Source: Azotobacter chroococcum (GTDB taxonomy: Bacteria; Pseudomonadota; Gammaproteobacteria; Pseudomonadales; Pseudomonadaceae). Taken from it: 64,000 bases of DNA. Made by a program: the position numbers and the translations under genes. The notes below the pieces were generated by a model, which worked only from the letters and a program-made list of their open reading frames with translations, was not told the origin of the DNA and did no database searches. How positions within the stretch are numbered: position 1 is the stretch's first letter; each line of letters opens with the position of its first letter. Positions 21,884 through 30,497 of this stretch are shown one piece after another. Where the stretch lies: assembly GCF_004339665.1 (NCBI RefSeq), contig NZ_SMMU01000006.1:50616-114615 (forward strand), written 5' to 3'.

Positions 21884-22863
21884 GCGAGATCCCCTCCGAA
21901 TATATCCTGGCCTTCCTCGGCATGGTCTTCGCTGCCGTGTTCCTGCTCAGCCAGGGGCTGGTGGTGCCGGTGTTTGGCGAGGCGGGCAAGGTGCGCAAGC
22001 GCATCCGCAGCCGGCTCGACATGCTTGAACAGGCCAGCGGCCTGCCGAACATGCAGACCGTGCTGCGCCAGAAGTACCTCAAGCGCCTCTCGCCGCTGGA
22101 GGCTGCCCTCGAACAGTGGCCTTTCATGGAGTCCCTGGCGCAGACGATCGAGCAGGCCGGGCACGAGTATCGCGCCTACCGCGTGCTGCTGCTCGGCGTC
22201 GCACTGGCTGTGGGGGCGGCTTTGTTGCTGTGGATGCTCACCCAGTTGTGGTGGGCGGCGCTGATCGGGCTGCTGGCGTTTTTCCTGCCGTTGCTGAAGA
22301 TCTCCGGCGACCGCGCCAAGCGTTTTGCCGCTTTCGAGGAGGGATTGCCGGATGCCCTGGATGCGATGTGCCGGGCACTGCGCGCCGGCCATCCGTTCAA
22401 TGAGACCCTGCGCCTGGTTGCCGAGGAGCACAAGGGGGCGGTGGCCCAGGAGTTCGGCCAGACCTTCGCCGACATCAACTACGGCAACGACGTGCGCCGG
22501 GCCATGCTCGGCCTGCTGGAGCGGGTGCCAAGCATGACGGTGATGATGCTGGTGACCACCATCCTCATCCACCGCGAGACCGGTGGCAACCTGACCGAGG
22601 TGCTGGAGCGCCTGAGCCGGCTGATCCGCGGACGTTTCCGCTTCCAGCGCAAGGTCAAGACCCTGTCCGCCGAGGGACGCATGTCGGCCTGGATTCTGGT
22701 GGCGATTCCCTTCGTGTTGTCCATCTTAATCCTGGTCACTTCACCAGAATATCTGCCCATGCTGATCAATGACCCCTTCGGACAGAAGCTGATCATGGCG
22801 GCCTTCGTCGCCATGCTGCTGGGCATCTTCTGGATCCGCAAAATCATCCGCATCCAGGTGTGA
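21880..22863 (+). CDS. tadB: Tad inner-membrane platform protein TadB
   Basis: A 327-residue integral membrane protein of the GspF/TadB family. There is an N-terminal helix, a helix pair around residues 105-145, the cytoplasmic T2SSF domain ([58 protein letters not shown]) and two C-terminal helices. TadB and TadC form the platform on which TadA acts. It starts inside the tadA stop (ATGA), and tadC follows after 13 bases. Confidence 0.94.
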   Translation: MSEIPSEYILAFLGMVFAAVFLLSQGLVVPVFGEAGKVRKRIRSRLDMLEQASGLPNMQTVLRQKYLKRLSPLEAALEQWPFMESLAQTIEQAGHEYRAYRVLLLGVALAVGAALLLWMLTQLWWAALIGLLAFFLPLLKISGDRAKRFAAFEEGLPDALDAMCRALRAGHPFNETLRLVAEEHKGAVAQEFGQTFADINYGNDVRRAMLGLLERVPSMTVMMLVTTILIHRETGGNLTEVLERLSRLIRGRFRFQRKVKTLSAEGRMSAWILVAIPFVLSILILVTSPEYLPMLINDPFGQKLIMAAFVAMLLGIFWIRKIIRIQV

Positions 22864-22876
22864 AAGAGGAGGGGAT

Positions 22877-23845
22877 ATGGATTACCTGCTCAGTTTGATC
22901 AACGGTGCGGTGGGCGACGAAGAACTGGCGCGTCTGCTGTTCGTCGGCGCCATCGGTCTCAGCGCCGTGCTCGCCGCAGCCACCCTGATCCTGCTGCTGA
23001 ACGGCCTGCGCGACCCCGTGCAGCGGCGTCTGGTGCAGCTCAAGCGCGGCCAGGCGGGGCTCGCTCCCGGACAGCGACCGCCCGGCGCCCTGCAACTGAT
23101 GCTGGAACGGGTCGGTCAGCGCTTCGATACCACCGAGGAAGCCAAGACTTCGGCGACCCGCACGCTGCTGATGCATGCCGGCTATCGCTCGCCGTCGGCC
23201 CTGCAGGTGTACTGGGCGGTGCGCCTGCTGCTGCCCCTGCTGCTGGTCGGTCTGGCCTTCCTGGTGTTGCCGCTGATTCCCAAGCTGTCCCTGGAAAAAA
23301 GCATCCTGCTGCTGTCGCTGGCGGGCGGCATCGGCTGGCTGGTTCCGGCCATCTATGTCGACAAGCGCAAGGAAGCGCGGATGAAAACGCTGCGCGCGGC
23401 CTTTCCCGATGCGCTGGACCTGATGGTGGTCTGCGTCGAGTCGGGCCTGGCCCTGCCGCAGGCCATCGAGCGGGTCGCCGACGAGATGGCGGTCAGCCAG
23501 GCGGAGCTGGCCGAGGAGCTGGCCCTGGTGAACGCCGAGATCCGCGCCGGCATTCCCAGCACCGAGGCGCTCAAGCATCTGGCCGACCGTACCGGGCTGG
23601 ATGACGTGCAGGGGTTGGTCAGCCTGCTGGCGCAAAGTATCCGTTTCGGTACCAGCGTGGCCGATACGCTGCGCATCTATGCCGACGAGTTCCGCGACCG
23701 GCGCACCCAGGCGGCCGAAGAGCAGGCGGCGAAGATCGGCACCAAGCTGGTCTTCCCGCTGATTTTCTGTCTTTGGCCGAGCTTCTTCCTGGTGGCCATC
23801 GGTCCGGTGATCGTTGGAATACTCAGAACCTTCGGGAAACTTTGA
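22877..23845 (+). CDS. tadC: Tad inner-membrane platform protein TadC
   Basis: A 322-residue partner of TadB. An N-terminal transmembrane segment is followed by a cytoplasmic portion and two central helices (VRLLLPLLLVGLAFLVLPL). The T2SSF domain reads FPDALDLMVVCVESGLALPQAIERVADE and SIRFGTSVADTLRIYADEFRDRR, and a final helix pair ends the protein. The start follows AAAGAGGAGGGGAT, a strong ribosome-binding site. The gene ends one base before the tadD start. Confidence 0.94.
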   Translation: MDYLLSLINGAVGDEELARLLFVGAIGLSAVLAAATLILLLNGLRDPVQRRLVQLKRGQAGLAPGQRPPGALQLMLERVGQRFDTTEEAKTSATRTLLMHAGYRSPSALQVYWAVRLLLPLLLVGLAFLVLPLIPKLSLEKSILLLSLAGGIGWLVPAIYVDKRKEARMKTLRAAFPDALDLMVVCVESGLALPQAIERVADEMAVSQAELAEELALVNAEIRAGIPSTEALKHLADRTGLDDVQGLVSLLAQSIRFGTSVADTLRIYADEFRDRRTQAAEEQAAKIGTKLVFPLIFCLWPSFFLVAIGPVIVGILRTFGKL

Positions 23846-23846
23846 T

Positions 23847-24872
23847 ATGCGAAAGGTCAGTCTGCTGTTGGCCATGACGGCCGTGATGTCGGGATGTCAG
23901 ACCATGGAGCCGGACAAGAACGGGATCAGCCGCTCCAGCCTTTACGATGGCAATCGCTCGGTGCTCTACCAGGCGCGCAAGGCCGACACCTCGGCCGAGC
24001 AGGCCATGCTCGTCGCCGCCTCGGCCTATCGCGCTGGCGATCTGGACCGGGCGCTGTTCCAGTATCTGCGTGCCGCCGACCTTGACCCCAAGCTGCATGA
24101 GGCGCTGCTCTGGGTCGGGCGCATCCACCGCGAGCGCGGCAACGACGAACTGGCCGAACTGGCCTTCGCCGACGTGCTGGAAAAGGACCCGAACCATGTC
24201 GATGCCCTGACCGAGCTGGGGCTGCTGCACCTCTCCAGGCGCAACCAGGAAAAGGCCCAGGCCAGCCTGCAACTGGCCTTGCGCCTGGACCAGCAGCGCC
24301 TCGGCACCTCGGCGCAGGCCGCGCCGGAGGAATTGAAGGTGGACGGTCGTTCGCCGTTGAAGCTGTACAACGGCCTCGGCGTGCTCGCCGATCTGCGCAA
24401 CGATTTCGCTCTGGCGGAGAGCTACTATCGCCTGGCCCTGCAGATCGAGCCGCGCTCGGCGCTGGTGCAGAACAGCCAAGGGTATTCCTATTACCTGGCC
24501 GGACACTGGGAGGAAGCCGAGCGGGCCTACCGGCGCGGCATAAGCTATGACGACGGTTATAAGCCGCTGTGGCGCAACTACGGGTTGCTGCTGTCGCGCA
24601 TGGGGCGCTATGAGGAAGCGATATCCGCGTTCGAGCATGTCGAGAAAAGAGCCGAGGCGAGCAACGATGTGGGCTATATCTGCATGATCGAAGGTCGCTT
24701 CGAGCTGGCCGAGCAATTCTTCCGCACCGCCATCGAGCAGTCGCCGGCTCATTACGATGCCGCCTGGCAGAACCTCGACCGCCTGCAGCAGTTGCGCCGG
24801 ATGCGCGACTTCGGCATCGGCCAGGCCGGGAACGGCGGAGAGTTCATGCCGGGCGGCTCGCTGATGCAATGA
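23847..24872 (+). CDS. tadD: TPR lipoprotein TadD
   Basis: A 341-residue outer-membrane pilotin-like lipoprotein, the last gene of the Tad operon. The leader MRKVSLLLAMTAVMSGC carries a lipobox ending at Cys17. The mature protein is a string of tetratricopeptide-like repeats (for example DLDRALFQYLRAADLDPKLHEALLWVGRIH and DFALAESYYRLALQIEPRSALVQNSQGYSYYLAGHWEEAERAYRRG). TadD is thought to help the secretin reach the outer membrane. I start at ATG 23847, immediately after tadC; the upstream in-frame ATG lies within tadC. A GC-rich hairpin follows. Confidence 0.9.
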   Translation: MRKVSLLLAMTAVMSGCQTMEPDKNGISRSSLYDGNRSVLYQARKADTSAEQAMLVAASAYRAGDLDRALFQYLRAADLDPKLHEALLWVGRIHRERGNDELAELAFADVLEKDPNHVDALTELGLLHLSRRNQEKAQASLQLALRLDQQRLGTSAQAAPEELKVDGRSPLKLYNGLGVLADLRNDFALAESYYRLALQIEPRSALVQNSQGYSYYLAGHWEEAERAYRRGISYDDGYKPLWRNYGLLLSRMGRYEEAISAFEHVEKRAEASNDVGYICMIEGRFELAEQFFRTAIEQSPAHYDAAWQNLDRLQQLRRMRDFGIGQAGNGGEFMPGGSLMQ

Positions 24873-24875
24873 TCG

Positions 24876-24902
24876 CGGGGCTGGGCCTGGCGGCCCGCCC
24901 CG
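24876..24902 (+). terminator. GC-rich hairpin after tadD
   Basis: A hairpin built of CGGGGC/GCCCCG and GGGCC/GGCCC with one bulged T and a TGGC loop lies four bases after the tadD stop. There is no T-tract, so it may be a weak terminator or an mRNA-stabilising end of the Tad operon. Confidence 0.55.
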
Positions 24903-24917
24903 ATAGCCGCGTGGGAC

Positions 24918-24941
24918 GTAGGAGCCAGCTTGCTGGCGATC
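24918..24941. repeat. REP-type element
   Basis: GTAGGAGCCAGCTTGCTGG and the following bases match the well-known Pseudomonas repetitive extragenic palindrome style (GTAGGAGC head and a short GCCAGC/GCTGGC hairpin). Only one complete copy is seen in this window. Confidence 0.7.
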
Positions 24942-25009
24942 ATGTCCTTCGGGCCGCTCTTTCGTTGGCGGCAAGTGACTGTCGACAAAGGTTTTCTTCA
25001 CACGTGCAG

Positions 25010-25037
25010 TTGTAAGTTGCGGGCAAGCCGGTACAAT
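25010..25037 (+). promoter_or_regulatory. Sigma-70 promoter of ffs
   Basis: TTGTAA (25010-25015) and TACAAT (25032-25037) with a 16-base spacer precede the 4.5S RNA gene. Transcription would begin near 25044, giving a precursor with a short 5' leader containing a CCCGCC/GGCGGG hairpin that RNase P would remove. Confidence 0.65.
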
Positions 25038-25069
25038 GGCGCGGCCCGCCAACTGGCGGGTGTCGTTAT

Positions 25070-25179
25070 GGTGGTCCTGCCGGTCCCCCCGCAACGAGCA
25101 GCCGTGAACCCGGTCAGGCCCGGAAGGGAGCAGCCGTAGCGGTGACCTTGTGTGCCGGGGTGTGGCTGGTGGGATCACC
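25070..25179 (+). ncRNA. ffs: 4.5S RNA, signal recognition particle RNA
   Basis: The universally conserved core GGTCAGGCCCGGAAGGGAGC, with the GGAA tetraloop and adjacent internal loops that bind Ffh, is present at 25114-25133. The flanks form the long E. coli-like hairpin: GGTGGTCC at the 5' end pairs with GGGATCACC at the 3' end, and CCGGTCCCC pairs with CCGGGGTG. About 110 nucleotides, as expected for the small bacterial SRP RNA. The ends are estimated from pairing and may be off by a few bases. The gene lies upstream of dnaX, as in other pseudomonads. Confidence 0.93.
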
Positions 25180-25247
25180 TCCAGTTTTCAAATTCTTGTC
25201 TCTCAGGGATTTGTCCGCTCCAAAATCCAGCGCCAGCCATTATTTCT

Positions 25248-25334
25248 CTAATGGCCCTTGTATATGCCTTGCCATATCACGCCGGCCATGGATACCAGCA
25301 ATATGATCGACCAGAACATCCATTGAATCCCCAT
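25248..25334 (-). CDS. 28-residue membrane peptide under sigma-54-type promoter
   Basis: A very short frame, MGIQWMFWSIILLVSMAGVI followed by WQGIYKGH, forming a single hydrophobic helix with a basic end. Three features make it credible despite its length: a near-perfect GGAGG ribosome-binding site eight bases before the ATG, a consensus-like sigma-54 promoter (25373-25388) giving a leader of about 28 bases, and a 22-base enhancer-like palindrome further upstream (25474-25495). A 7-bp hairpin (25236-25255) begins at the stop codon. I do not recognise the family. It is similar in size to small oxidase or transporter subunits (CcoM, KdpF, CydX types) but matches none of those I know. Confidence 0.62.
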   Translation of the reverse strand: MGIQWMFWSIILLVSMAGVIWQGIYKGH

Positions 25335-25372
25335 GGCGTGTACCTCCAGAGCGGCAGCGCTGGCTAATCCCA

Positions 25373-25388
25373 AGCAAGTATCCTTCCA
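25373..25388 (-). promoter_or_regulatory. Sigma-54-type -24/-12 promoter
   Basis: On the minus strand TGGAAGGATACTTGCT matches the RpoN consensus TGGCACG-N4-TTGCW at all but two positions, with exact GG-N10-GC spacing (GG at 25387-25386, GC at 25375-25374). Transcription would start near 25362, just ahead of the 28-residue frame. Confidence 0.7.
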
Positions 25389-25473
25389 GTACCTTCCCTG
25401 TCTCGGGCTGTCCGCTCTGCGACGCTGGCTTCGCTGCAGGTCTGCGCCTGATGCGATGATCCTTTTAAGCGTG

Positions 25474-25495
25474 AGTGTTTCACTTTTGAAACACT
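25474..25495 (-). promoter_or_regulatory. Palindromic enhancer-like site
   Basis: A perfect inverted repeat of 9-base arms, AGTGTTTCA and TGAAACACT, with a CTTT spacer. Its centre lies about 120 bases upstream of the predicted sigma-54 transcription start, the usual place for an RpoN activator site. The cognate activator is not identified. Confidence 0.6.
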
Positions 25496-25576
25496 GATGT
25501 TCCGAAATGGTTTGGTGTGCTCCATATTTGCAACGCATGGTCGGCCGGCAGCGTTCCCTGCATGTGCCCGCAGGGC

Positions 25577-25593
25577 GGATGCAATTTGCATCC
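25577..25593. promoter_or_regulatory. Palindrome upstream of dnaX
   Basis: GGATGCAATTTGCATCC is a perfect 8-base inverted repeat around one central base, 50 bases before the dnaX start. It could be an operator for dnaX or for the divergent small gene. No regulator is recognised. Confidence 0.4.
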
Positions 25594-25642
25594 TGCTCCG
25601 CTAGCATTGCCGCTCTCCGCTTTTTCTGCTGCGATGGTGTCG

Positions 25643-27724
25643 ATGAGTTATCAGGTTCTTGCACGTAAATGGCGTCCTCGCTCGTTTCGCGAAATGGTCG
25701 GCCAGGCCCATGTGCTCAAGGCGCTGATCAACGCTCTTGACAGTCAGCGGTTGCACCATGCCTATCTGTTCACCGGCACCCGCGGGGTGGGAAAGACCAC
25801 CATCGCGCGGATCATCGCCAAGTGTCTGAACTGTGAAACCGGCATCAGCTCGACGCCCTGCGGGCAGTGTTCGGTCTGTCGGGAAATCGACGAGGGGCGT
25901 TTCGTCGATCTTATCGAGGTCGATGCCGCCAGCCGCACCAAGGTGGAGGACACCCGCGAACTGCTCGACAACGTGCAGTACGCGCCGACCCGCGGGCGCT
26001 TCAAGGTCTACCTGATCGACGAAGTGCACATGCTCTCCAGCCACTCCTTCAACGCCTTGCTGAAGACCCTCGAGGAGCCGCCGCCCCACGTCAAGTTTCT
26101 GCTGGCGACCACCGATCCGCAGAAACTGCCGGTGACCATCCTGTCGCGCTGCCTGCAGTTCGCCCTGAAGAGCATGCCGCCGGAGCGGGTGGTCGAACAT
26201 CTGACCCATGTGCTCGGCGTGGAGGGCATTCCATTCGAAGCGGATGCCCTCTGGCTGCTCGGTCGCGCCGCCGACGGCTCGATGCGCGATGCCATGAGCC
26301 TGACCGACCAGGCCATCGCTTTCGGCGAGGGGCGGGTGTTCGCCGCCGATGTGCGTGCCATGCTCGGCACGCTCGATCACGGCCAGGTCTATGGCGTGTT
26401 GCAGGCCCTGTTGGAAGGTGATGCCCGGGCCATGCTCGAGGCCGTGCGCCAGCTGGCCGAGCAGGGTCCGGACTGGAGCGGCGTGCTGGCGGAGATGCTC
26501 AACGTGCTGCACCGGGTGGCCATCGCCCAGGCGCTGCCGGAGGCGGTGGACAATGGCCAGGGCGACCGCGAGCGGGTGCTGGCGCTCGCGCAGGCGCTGC
26601 CGGCCGAGGACGTGCAGTTCTATTACCAGATGGGCCTGATCGGCCGCCGCGACCTGCCGCTGGCTCCCGATCCGCGCGGCGGTTTCGAGATGGTGCTGCT
26701 GCGCATGCTGGCGTTTCGCCCTGCGGGTGTCGGCGGGGCGCCGGGTACGCCGCTAAAGGACCCCGGAATCTGCACGGCCACGGCTGATTCCTCATCCGCT
26801 TCCGTGGCACATGGTAGCCGCCCGCTGGCGCCTGCCGCCTCCGTCGCTGAGCTGGGCGAGAGTCAGGCCATGGCTCCGTCGCCGCCGCTTGCCGAATCGC
26901 CCGCGCCCGCGCCCGTGCCGTCGCAGGAGTCACCCTGCCTGCCTGCCGGGGCGTCCGATCTGCCTTGGGAGGAGCCCCCGCAGGCGGCGGGCACTCCCAT
27001 TTCGGAGTCTGCCGCGCTGCTGGTGGGCGGTATTGCCACGGCTCCGCTGGCGGACGAGGACGGGAAGGAGAGTCTTCCCGAAAGCGCTGCATCGGAGCGC
27101 CTGCGCCCGCCGCTTCGGTCTTTCTCGGAGCAGGAGGTGGCGGCGGCTCCGGTCGCTGATCGCTCGCCGGAAAGGGCCTCCGCGCCGGAGCCCCCCCTGG
27201 CGGACGATGACTATTATGAGGTAGATGCCGATGAGGTGGATGTCGAGGCCTATGCCTACCTTGATGCCTTTCCCGTCGAGGAGCCGGCGCCGCCGAAGTC
27301 CCAACCCGAGGCCGAGCCTGCGGCGGCACCGGCCACCGGCCTTGCCGCCGAGTGGCTCGAACTCTTCCAGTGTTTGGGGCTGGCCGGCATGACCGCCAAC
27401 ATTGCCGCCAACTGTACCCTTGCGAAGGTCGAGGGTGACCATTGGCTGCTGCATCTGGACCCGGCGCAGGCAGCACTGTTCAACAGCACCCAGCAGCGGC
27501 GCCTGAACGAGGCTCTGAACCAGCACCATGGCCGTATGCTCAAGCTGGATATCGAATTGCGCAAGCCGGAGCAGGAGACTCCAGCCCAGGCGGCGGCGCG
27601 GCGGCGGGCCGAGCGCCAGCGCCAGGCCGAGGCGTCCATTCAGGACGATCCGCTGGTCCGGCAGATGATTCAACAGTTCGCCGCGGTGATCCGCGACGGC
27701 ACCATCGAACCCCTGAATACCTGA
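25643..27724 (+). CDS. dnaX: DNA polymerase III subunit tau/gamma
   Basis: The clamp-loader ATPase that also ties core polymerases together at the fork. I start at [21 protein letters not shown] (ATG 25643), giving 693 residues; an ATG nine bases earlier would add MVS. Walker A is [13 protein letters not shown], zinc-binding cysteines are in [22 protein letters not shown], Walker B is [11 protein letters not shown], and sensor 1 is [11 protein letters not shown]. Domain III ends near residue 365. A long acidic, proline- and alanine-rich linker (about 365-560) precedes the tau-specific C-terminal domain that contacts polymerase and DnaB. I see no A6G-type slippery heptamer of the E. coli gamma frameshift. 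Confidence 0.95.
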   Translation: MSYQVLARKWRPRSFREMVGQAHVLKALINALDSQRLHHAYLFTGTRGVGKTTIARIIAKCLNCETGISSTPCGQCSVCREIDEGRFVDLIEVDAASRTKVEDTRELLDNVQYAPTRGRFKVYLIDEVHMLSSHSFNALLKTLEEPPPHVKFLLATTDPQKLPVTILSRCLQFALKSMPPERVVEHLTHVLGVEGIPFEADALWLLGRAADGSMRDAMSLTDQAIAFGEGRVFAADVRAMLGTLDHGQVYGVLQALLEGDARAMLEAVRQLAEQGPDWSGVLAEMLNVLHRVAIAQALPEAVDNGQGDRERVLALAQALPAEDVQFYYQMGLIGRRDLPLAPDPRGGFEMVLLRMLAFRPAGVGGAPGTPLKDPGICTATADSSSASVAHGSRPLAPAASVAELGESQAMAPSPPLAESPAPAPVPSQESPCLPAGASDLPWEEPPQAAGTPISESAALLVGGIATAPLADEDGKESLPESAASERLRPPLRSFSEQEVAAAPVADRSPERASAPEPPLADDDYYEVDADEVDVEAYAYLDAFPVEEPAPPKSQPEAEPAAAPATGLAAEWLELFQCLGLAGMTANIAANCTLAKVEGDHWLLHLDPAQAALFNSTQQRRLNEALNQHHGRMLKLDIELRKPEQETPAQAAARRRAERQRQAEASIQDDPLVRQMIQQFAAVIRDGTIEPLNT

Positions 27725-27734
27725 GGTGATTCCC

Positions 27735-28061
27735 ATGATGAAAGGTGGCATGGCCGGCCTGATGAAGCAGGCCCAGCTGATGCAGGAAAAGATGCAGAAG
27801 ATGCAGGAAGAGTTGGCCAACGCCGAGGTGACCGGTCAGTCCGGTGCCGGCCTGGTGAGCGTGGTGATGACCGGTCGCCATGATGTCCGGCGCGTCACTC
27901 TGGACGAGAGCCTGATGCAGGAGGACAAGGAGGTTCTCGAGGACCTGATCGCGGCCGCCGTCAACGATGCGGTGCGCAAGATCGAGCAGAACAATCAGGA
28001 AAAGATGGCCGGGATGACCGCCGGCATGGGCCTGCCGCCCGGATTCAAGATGCCGTTCTGA
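27735..28061 (+). CDS. ybaB: Nucleoid-associated protein YbaB/EbfC
   Basis: A 108-residue DNA-binding protein that forms dimers with a tweezers-like fold and coats DNA. It has the family pattern: [27 protein letters not shown] coiled start, a central [26 protein letters not shown] strand region, and a Gly/Met-rich tail ending in LPPGFKMPF. The start ATG lies ten bases after dnaX; a GTG nine bases upstream is less likely. dnaX-ybaB-recR is a conserved operon order in gammaproteobacteria. Confidence 0.94.
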   Translation: MMKGGMAGLMKQAQLMQEKMQKMQEELANAEVTGQSGAGLVSVVMTGRHDVRRVTLDESLMQEDKEVLEDLIAAAVNDAVRKIEQNNQEKMAGMTAGMGLPPGFKMPF

Positions 28062-28085
28062 GTACTCCTCCGGTTTTCCCTCATT

Positions 28086-28114
28086 CGGTCCTCTCCCTCC
28101 TGGGGAGAGGACCG
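28086..28114 (+). repeat. Perfect 12-bp hairpin between ybaB and recR
   Basis: CGGTCCTCTCCC and GGGAGAGGACCG form a perfect 12-bp stem with a 5-base loop in the ybaB-recR gap. It shares the CTCTCCC/GGGAGAG core with the repeat after rcpA (16357-16446). Without a T-tract it is more likely a dispersed repeat that attenuates transcription or protects mRNA than a full terminator. Confidence 0.55.
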
Positions 28115-28173
28115 GCTGGTCGCCTTTCCTGCAGGCGATCCGTCCTGTTGTCCTGTCCCCGGTTCCTTCGCCC

Positions 28174-28773
28174 ATGAGCTTCAGTCCGCTGATCCGCCAA
28201 CTCATCGACGCCCTGCGCATCCTTCCCGGTGTGGGGCAGAAAACCGCCCAGCGCATGGCGCTGCATCTGCTCGAGCGTGATCGCAGCGGCGGTTTGCGTC
28301 TGGCCCAGACGCTGACCCAGGCGCTCGAGCGCGTCGGTCACTGTCGGCAGTGCCGGACGCTGAGCGAGGACGAGCTCTGTCCGCAATGCGCCGATCCGCG
28401 TCGTGACGATGCCCTGCTGTGTGTGGTGCAGGGTCCGGTGGACGTGTTCGCCATCGAGCAGACCGGCTATCGCGGCCGTTATTTCGTGCTCAAGGGGCAT
28501 CTGTCTCCCCTGGATGGTCTCGGCCCGGAGGCCATCGGCATTCCCGAGCTGTTGATGCGGATCGAGCAGGGAACCTTCGAAGAAGTGATCATCGCCACCA
28601 ATCCGACGGTGGAGGGCGAGGCCACTGCCCACTATATCGCCCAGATGCTGGCGCCCAGGGGCGTCACGGTTTCCCGTATCGCTCATGGCGTGCCGCTGGG
28701 CGGCGAGCTGGAACTGGTGGACGGTGGCACCCTGAGTCACGCTCTGGCCGGACGCAAGCCGATCAGCCTGTGA
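28174..28773 (+). CDS. recR: Recombination mediator RecR
   Basis: A 199-residue protein that acts with RecO and RecF to load RecA on gapped DNA. It has an N-terminal helix-hairpin-helix ([17 protein letters not shown]), a four-cysteine zinc finger ([16 protein letters not shown]), a TOPRIM domain starting [26 protein letters not shown], and the Walker-like C-terminal region with [27 protein letters not shown]. Length is normal. It ends the dnaX operon and converges on the cyd operon. Confidence 0.96.
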   Translation: MSFSPLIRQLIDALRILPGVGQKTAQRMALHLLERDRSGGLRLAQTLTQALERVGHCRQCRTLSEDELCPQCADPRRDDALLCVVQGPVDVFAIEQTGYRGRYFVLKGHLSPLDGLGPEAIGIPELLMRIEQGTFEEVIIATNPTVEGEATAHYIAQMLAPRGVTVSRIAHGVPLGGELELVDGGTLSHALAGRKPISL

Positions 28774-28835
28774 GGCTGCCGAGCGGTGATCGATCGCTCT
28801 GGAGGGGGTAGGCGGGCCGGGAGGAGTAAGGGGTG

Positions 28836-28865
28836 AAAAGCAGAAAGCCCCTTGCGGGGCCTTCT
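28836..28865 (-). terminator. Terminator of cyd operon
   Basis: On the minus strand AGGCCCC / GGGGCTTT pairs around a GCAA loop (one G-U pair) and is followed by TTCTGCTTTT. This is a good intrinsic terminator for the cyd operon, 10 bases after the ybgE stop codon. It may also stop recR transcription coming the other way. Confidence 0.75.
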
Positions 28866-28873
28866 GGGGGGAG

Positions 28874-29182
28874 TCAACCCAACTGTACCGTGTACAGAAT
28901 CGCGTAACCCAATCCCATCAGCACCCAGCCACCCACCGGGTGGAACAGGATGCGCCAGACCAGGCCGCGCGGGTCGAAGCCGACGCCGTGAATGAAGCCG
29001 CTGGAGATTCCCAGCATCACCAGCATCAGCAGGCTGTGGCTGTAGCCGGCCTCGGGATCCACGATCAACGATGGATGAATCAGAAATACCAGCGTGATCG
29101 GCGTGGCCAGCAGCAGCGACAGGATGCGGAACGGGCGTCGCTGCAGAAGCTGCTTTTCACTCGCCACCCGCCGGACCCTCAT
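28874..29182 (-). CDS. ybgE: Cyd operon protein YbgE
   Basis: A small inner-membrane protein encoded at the end of many cydABX operons, function unknown. The 102 residues have about three hydrophobic helices (FRILSLLLATPITLVFLI, SLLMLVMLGISSGFIHGVGF, GGWVLMGLGYAILYTV). FIHGVGFDP and the closing GLGYAILY fit the YbgE family. The ATG overlaps the end of cydX by 26 bases. A GTG at 29167 with GAGGG upstream is an alternative start that would shorten the protein by five residues. Confidence 0.82.
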   Translation of the reverse strand: MRVRRVASEKQLLQRRPFRILSLLLATPITLVFLIHPSLIVDPEAGYSHSLLMLVMLGISSGFIHGVGFDPRGLVWRILFHPVGGWVLMGLGYAILYTVQLG

Positions 29183-29273
29183 CCATTTGCATGGTGGTTT
29201 CCAGCCACAGGGCGTTGATGACTCCGAAGCCGCAGGCCAGCAGGATGCCGAGAATCCAACTGAAGTACCACAT
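29157..29273 (-). CDS. cydX: Cytochrome bd oxidase small subunit CydX
   Basis: A 38-residue single-helix subunit needed for stability and activity of cytochrome bd. MWYFSWILGILLACGFGVIN matches E. coli CydX (MWYFAWILGTLLACAFGVI) closely, with the conserved tryptophans, the cysteine and a glutamate after the helix (ALWLE). The C-terminal tail (TTMQMDEGPAGGE) is acidic. It lies 74 bases after cydB and overlaps ybgE. Confidence 0.95.
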   Translation of the reverse strand: MWYFSWILGILLACGFGVINALWLETTMQMDEGPAGGE

Positions 29274-29347
29274 GTTGCCTCCTAGGCCCGCCAGGGACGG
29301 GCGATCTCAATGGGGGATGGCGCGGACAGGGTCCGCGCCGGTTTCGG

Positions 29348-30487
29348 TCAGTACAGGCCGTGAGGGTTGGCCTCGATGGTCTGGTCGTTCAGCTTGCCCC
29401 ACATGCGCCAGTAGCACCACAGGGTGTAGCCCAGGATGATCGGCACGAAGATGATCGCGGCGATCAGCATGATCCCCAGAGTTTTCTGGCTGGACACGGC
29501 ATCCCACACGGTCAGGCTGGAGAGCGGGTCGATGGCCGACGGCATCACGAACGGGAACAGGGCGAAGCCTGCGGTGAGGATGGCGCCGACGATCGCCAGG
29601 CTGGTGCCCAGGAAGGCCATGCCGTTGCGCTTGGTCTGCGCGCCCATCAGAGCCAGCGCGCCGCCAATCAGGCCCAGCAGCGGAGCGAACTGGGTGAGGG
29701 GGTAGCGCACATAGTTGGCCTGCCAGCCGCTGTTGTCCAGGGTGACCTGCTTGACCAGCGGATTCAGTGCGGCGTTGGGATCGAAGTTGTCGACCAGGTT
29801 CATGCCGTCGACGCCCAGCAGCAGCCAGATACCGCAGAGGAAGAAGCCGCCCAGGAACACCATGGCGCACAGGCGGGTAGCCTTGCAGGAGCGCTCGTAC
29901 AGTTCGCCTTCGGTACGCAGCATCAGCCAGGAACCGCCATGGGCGCTGAGCATGCTCAGGCTCACGACGCCGGCCAGCAGCGCGAAGGGGTGCAGCAGGC
30001 TGAAGAAGGAGCCTTCGAAGTGGGAGCGCATCGTCTCGTCAAAGCGGAACGGCAGGCCGAGGAACAGGTTGCCGAACGCTACCCCGAACAGCAGGGCCGG
30101 CAGGGCGCCGCCAGCGAACAGTGCCCAGTCCCAGATGTCGCGCCACTTCTTGTTCTCCAGCTTGCTGCGGTAGTCGAAACCCACAGGGCGGCAGAACAGA
30201 CCGAAGAGCACCAGCAGCAGGGCCCAGTACATGCCGGAGAAGGCCGTGGCGTAAACCAGCGGCCAGGCGGCGAACAGCGCGCCACCGGCGGTGATGAACC
30301 ACACCTGGTTGCCGTCCCAGTGGGGGGCAATGGTGTTGATCGCGACGCGGCGCTCGTTGTCGGTCTTGGCGACGAAGGGCATGATCGCCATGGCCCCCAT
30401 GTCGAAGCCGTCGGTGAGGGCAAAGCCGATCAGCAGCACACCGATCAAGCCCCACCAGATCAATTTCAGTGTTTCGTAATCAAACAT
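29348..30487 (-). CDS. cydB: Cytochrome bd quinol oxidase subunit II
   Basis: The 379-residue subunit II of cytochrome bd, the same length as in E. coli. It starts MFDYETLKLIWWGLIGVLLIGFALTDGFDMGAMAI and contains RRVAINTIAPHWDGNQVWFITAGGALFAAWP, both conserved hallmarks with the acidic residues of the proton/oxygen pathway. Upstream in-frame codons are ignored because this start is the family one and follows AAGGAAAACGCC. It lies ten bases after cydA. In Azotobacter vinelandii the equivalent enzyme consumes oxygen at high rate and protects nitrogenase. Confidence 0.95.
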   Translation of the reverse strand: MFDYETLKLIWWGLIGVLLIGFALTDGFDMGAMAIMPFVAKTDNERRVAINTIAPHWDGNQVWFITAGGALFAAWPLVYATAFSGMYWALLLVLFGLFCRPVGFDYRSKLENKKWRDIWDWALFAGGALPALLFGVAFGNLFLGLPFRFDETMRSHFEGSFFSLLHPFALLAGVVSLSMLSAHGGSWLMLRTEGELYERSCKATRLCAMVFLGGFFLCGIWLLLGVDGMNLVDNFDPNAALNPLVKQVTLDNSGWQANYVRYPLTQFAPLLGLIGGALALMGAQTKRNGMAFLGTSLAIVGAILTAGFALFPFVMPSAIDPLSSLTVWDAVSSQKTLGIMLIAAIIFVPIILGYTLWCYWRMWGKLNDQTIEANPHGLY

Positions 30488-30497
30488 GGCGTTTTCC

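Noticed and set aside
25643..27724. Programmed frameshift in dnaX producing gamma
   Set aside because: I found no A6G-type slippery heptamer with a following stem-loop; gamma might arise otherwise, but the sequence does not show it.
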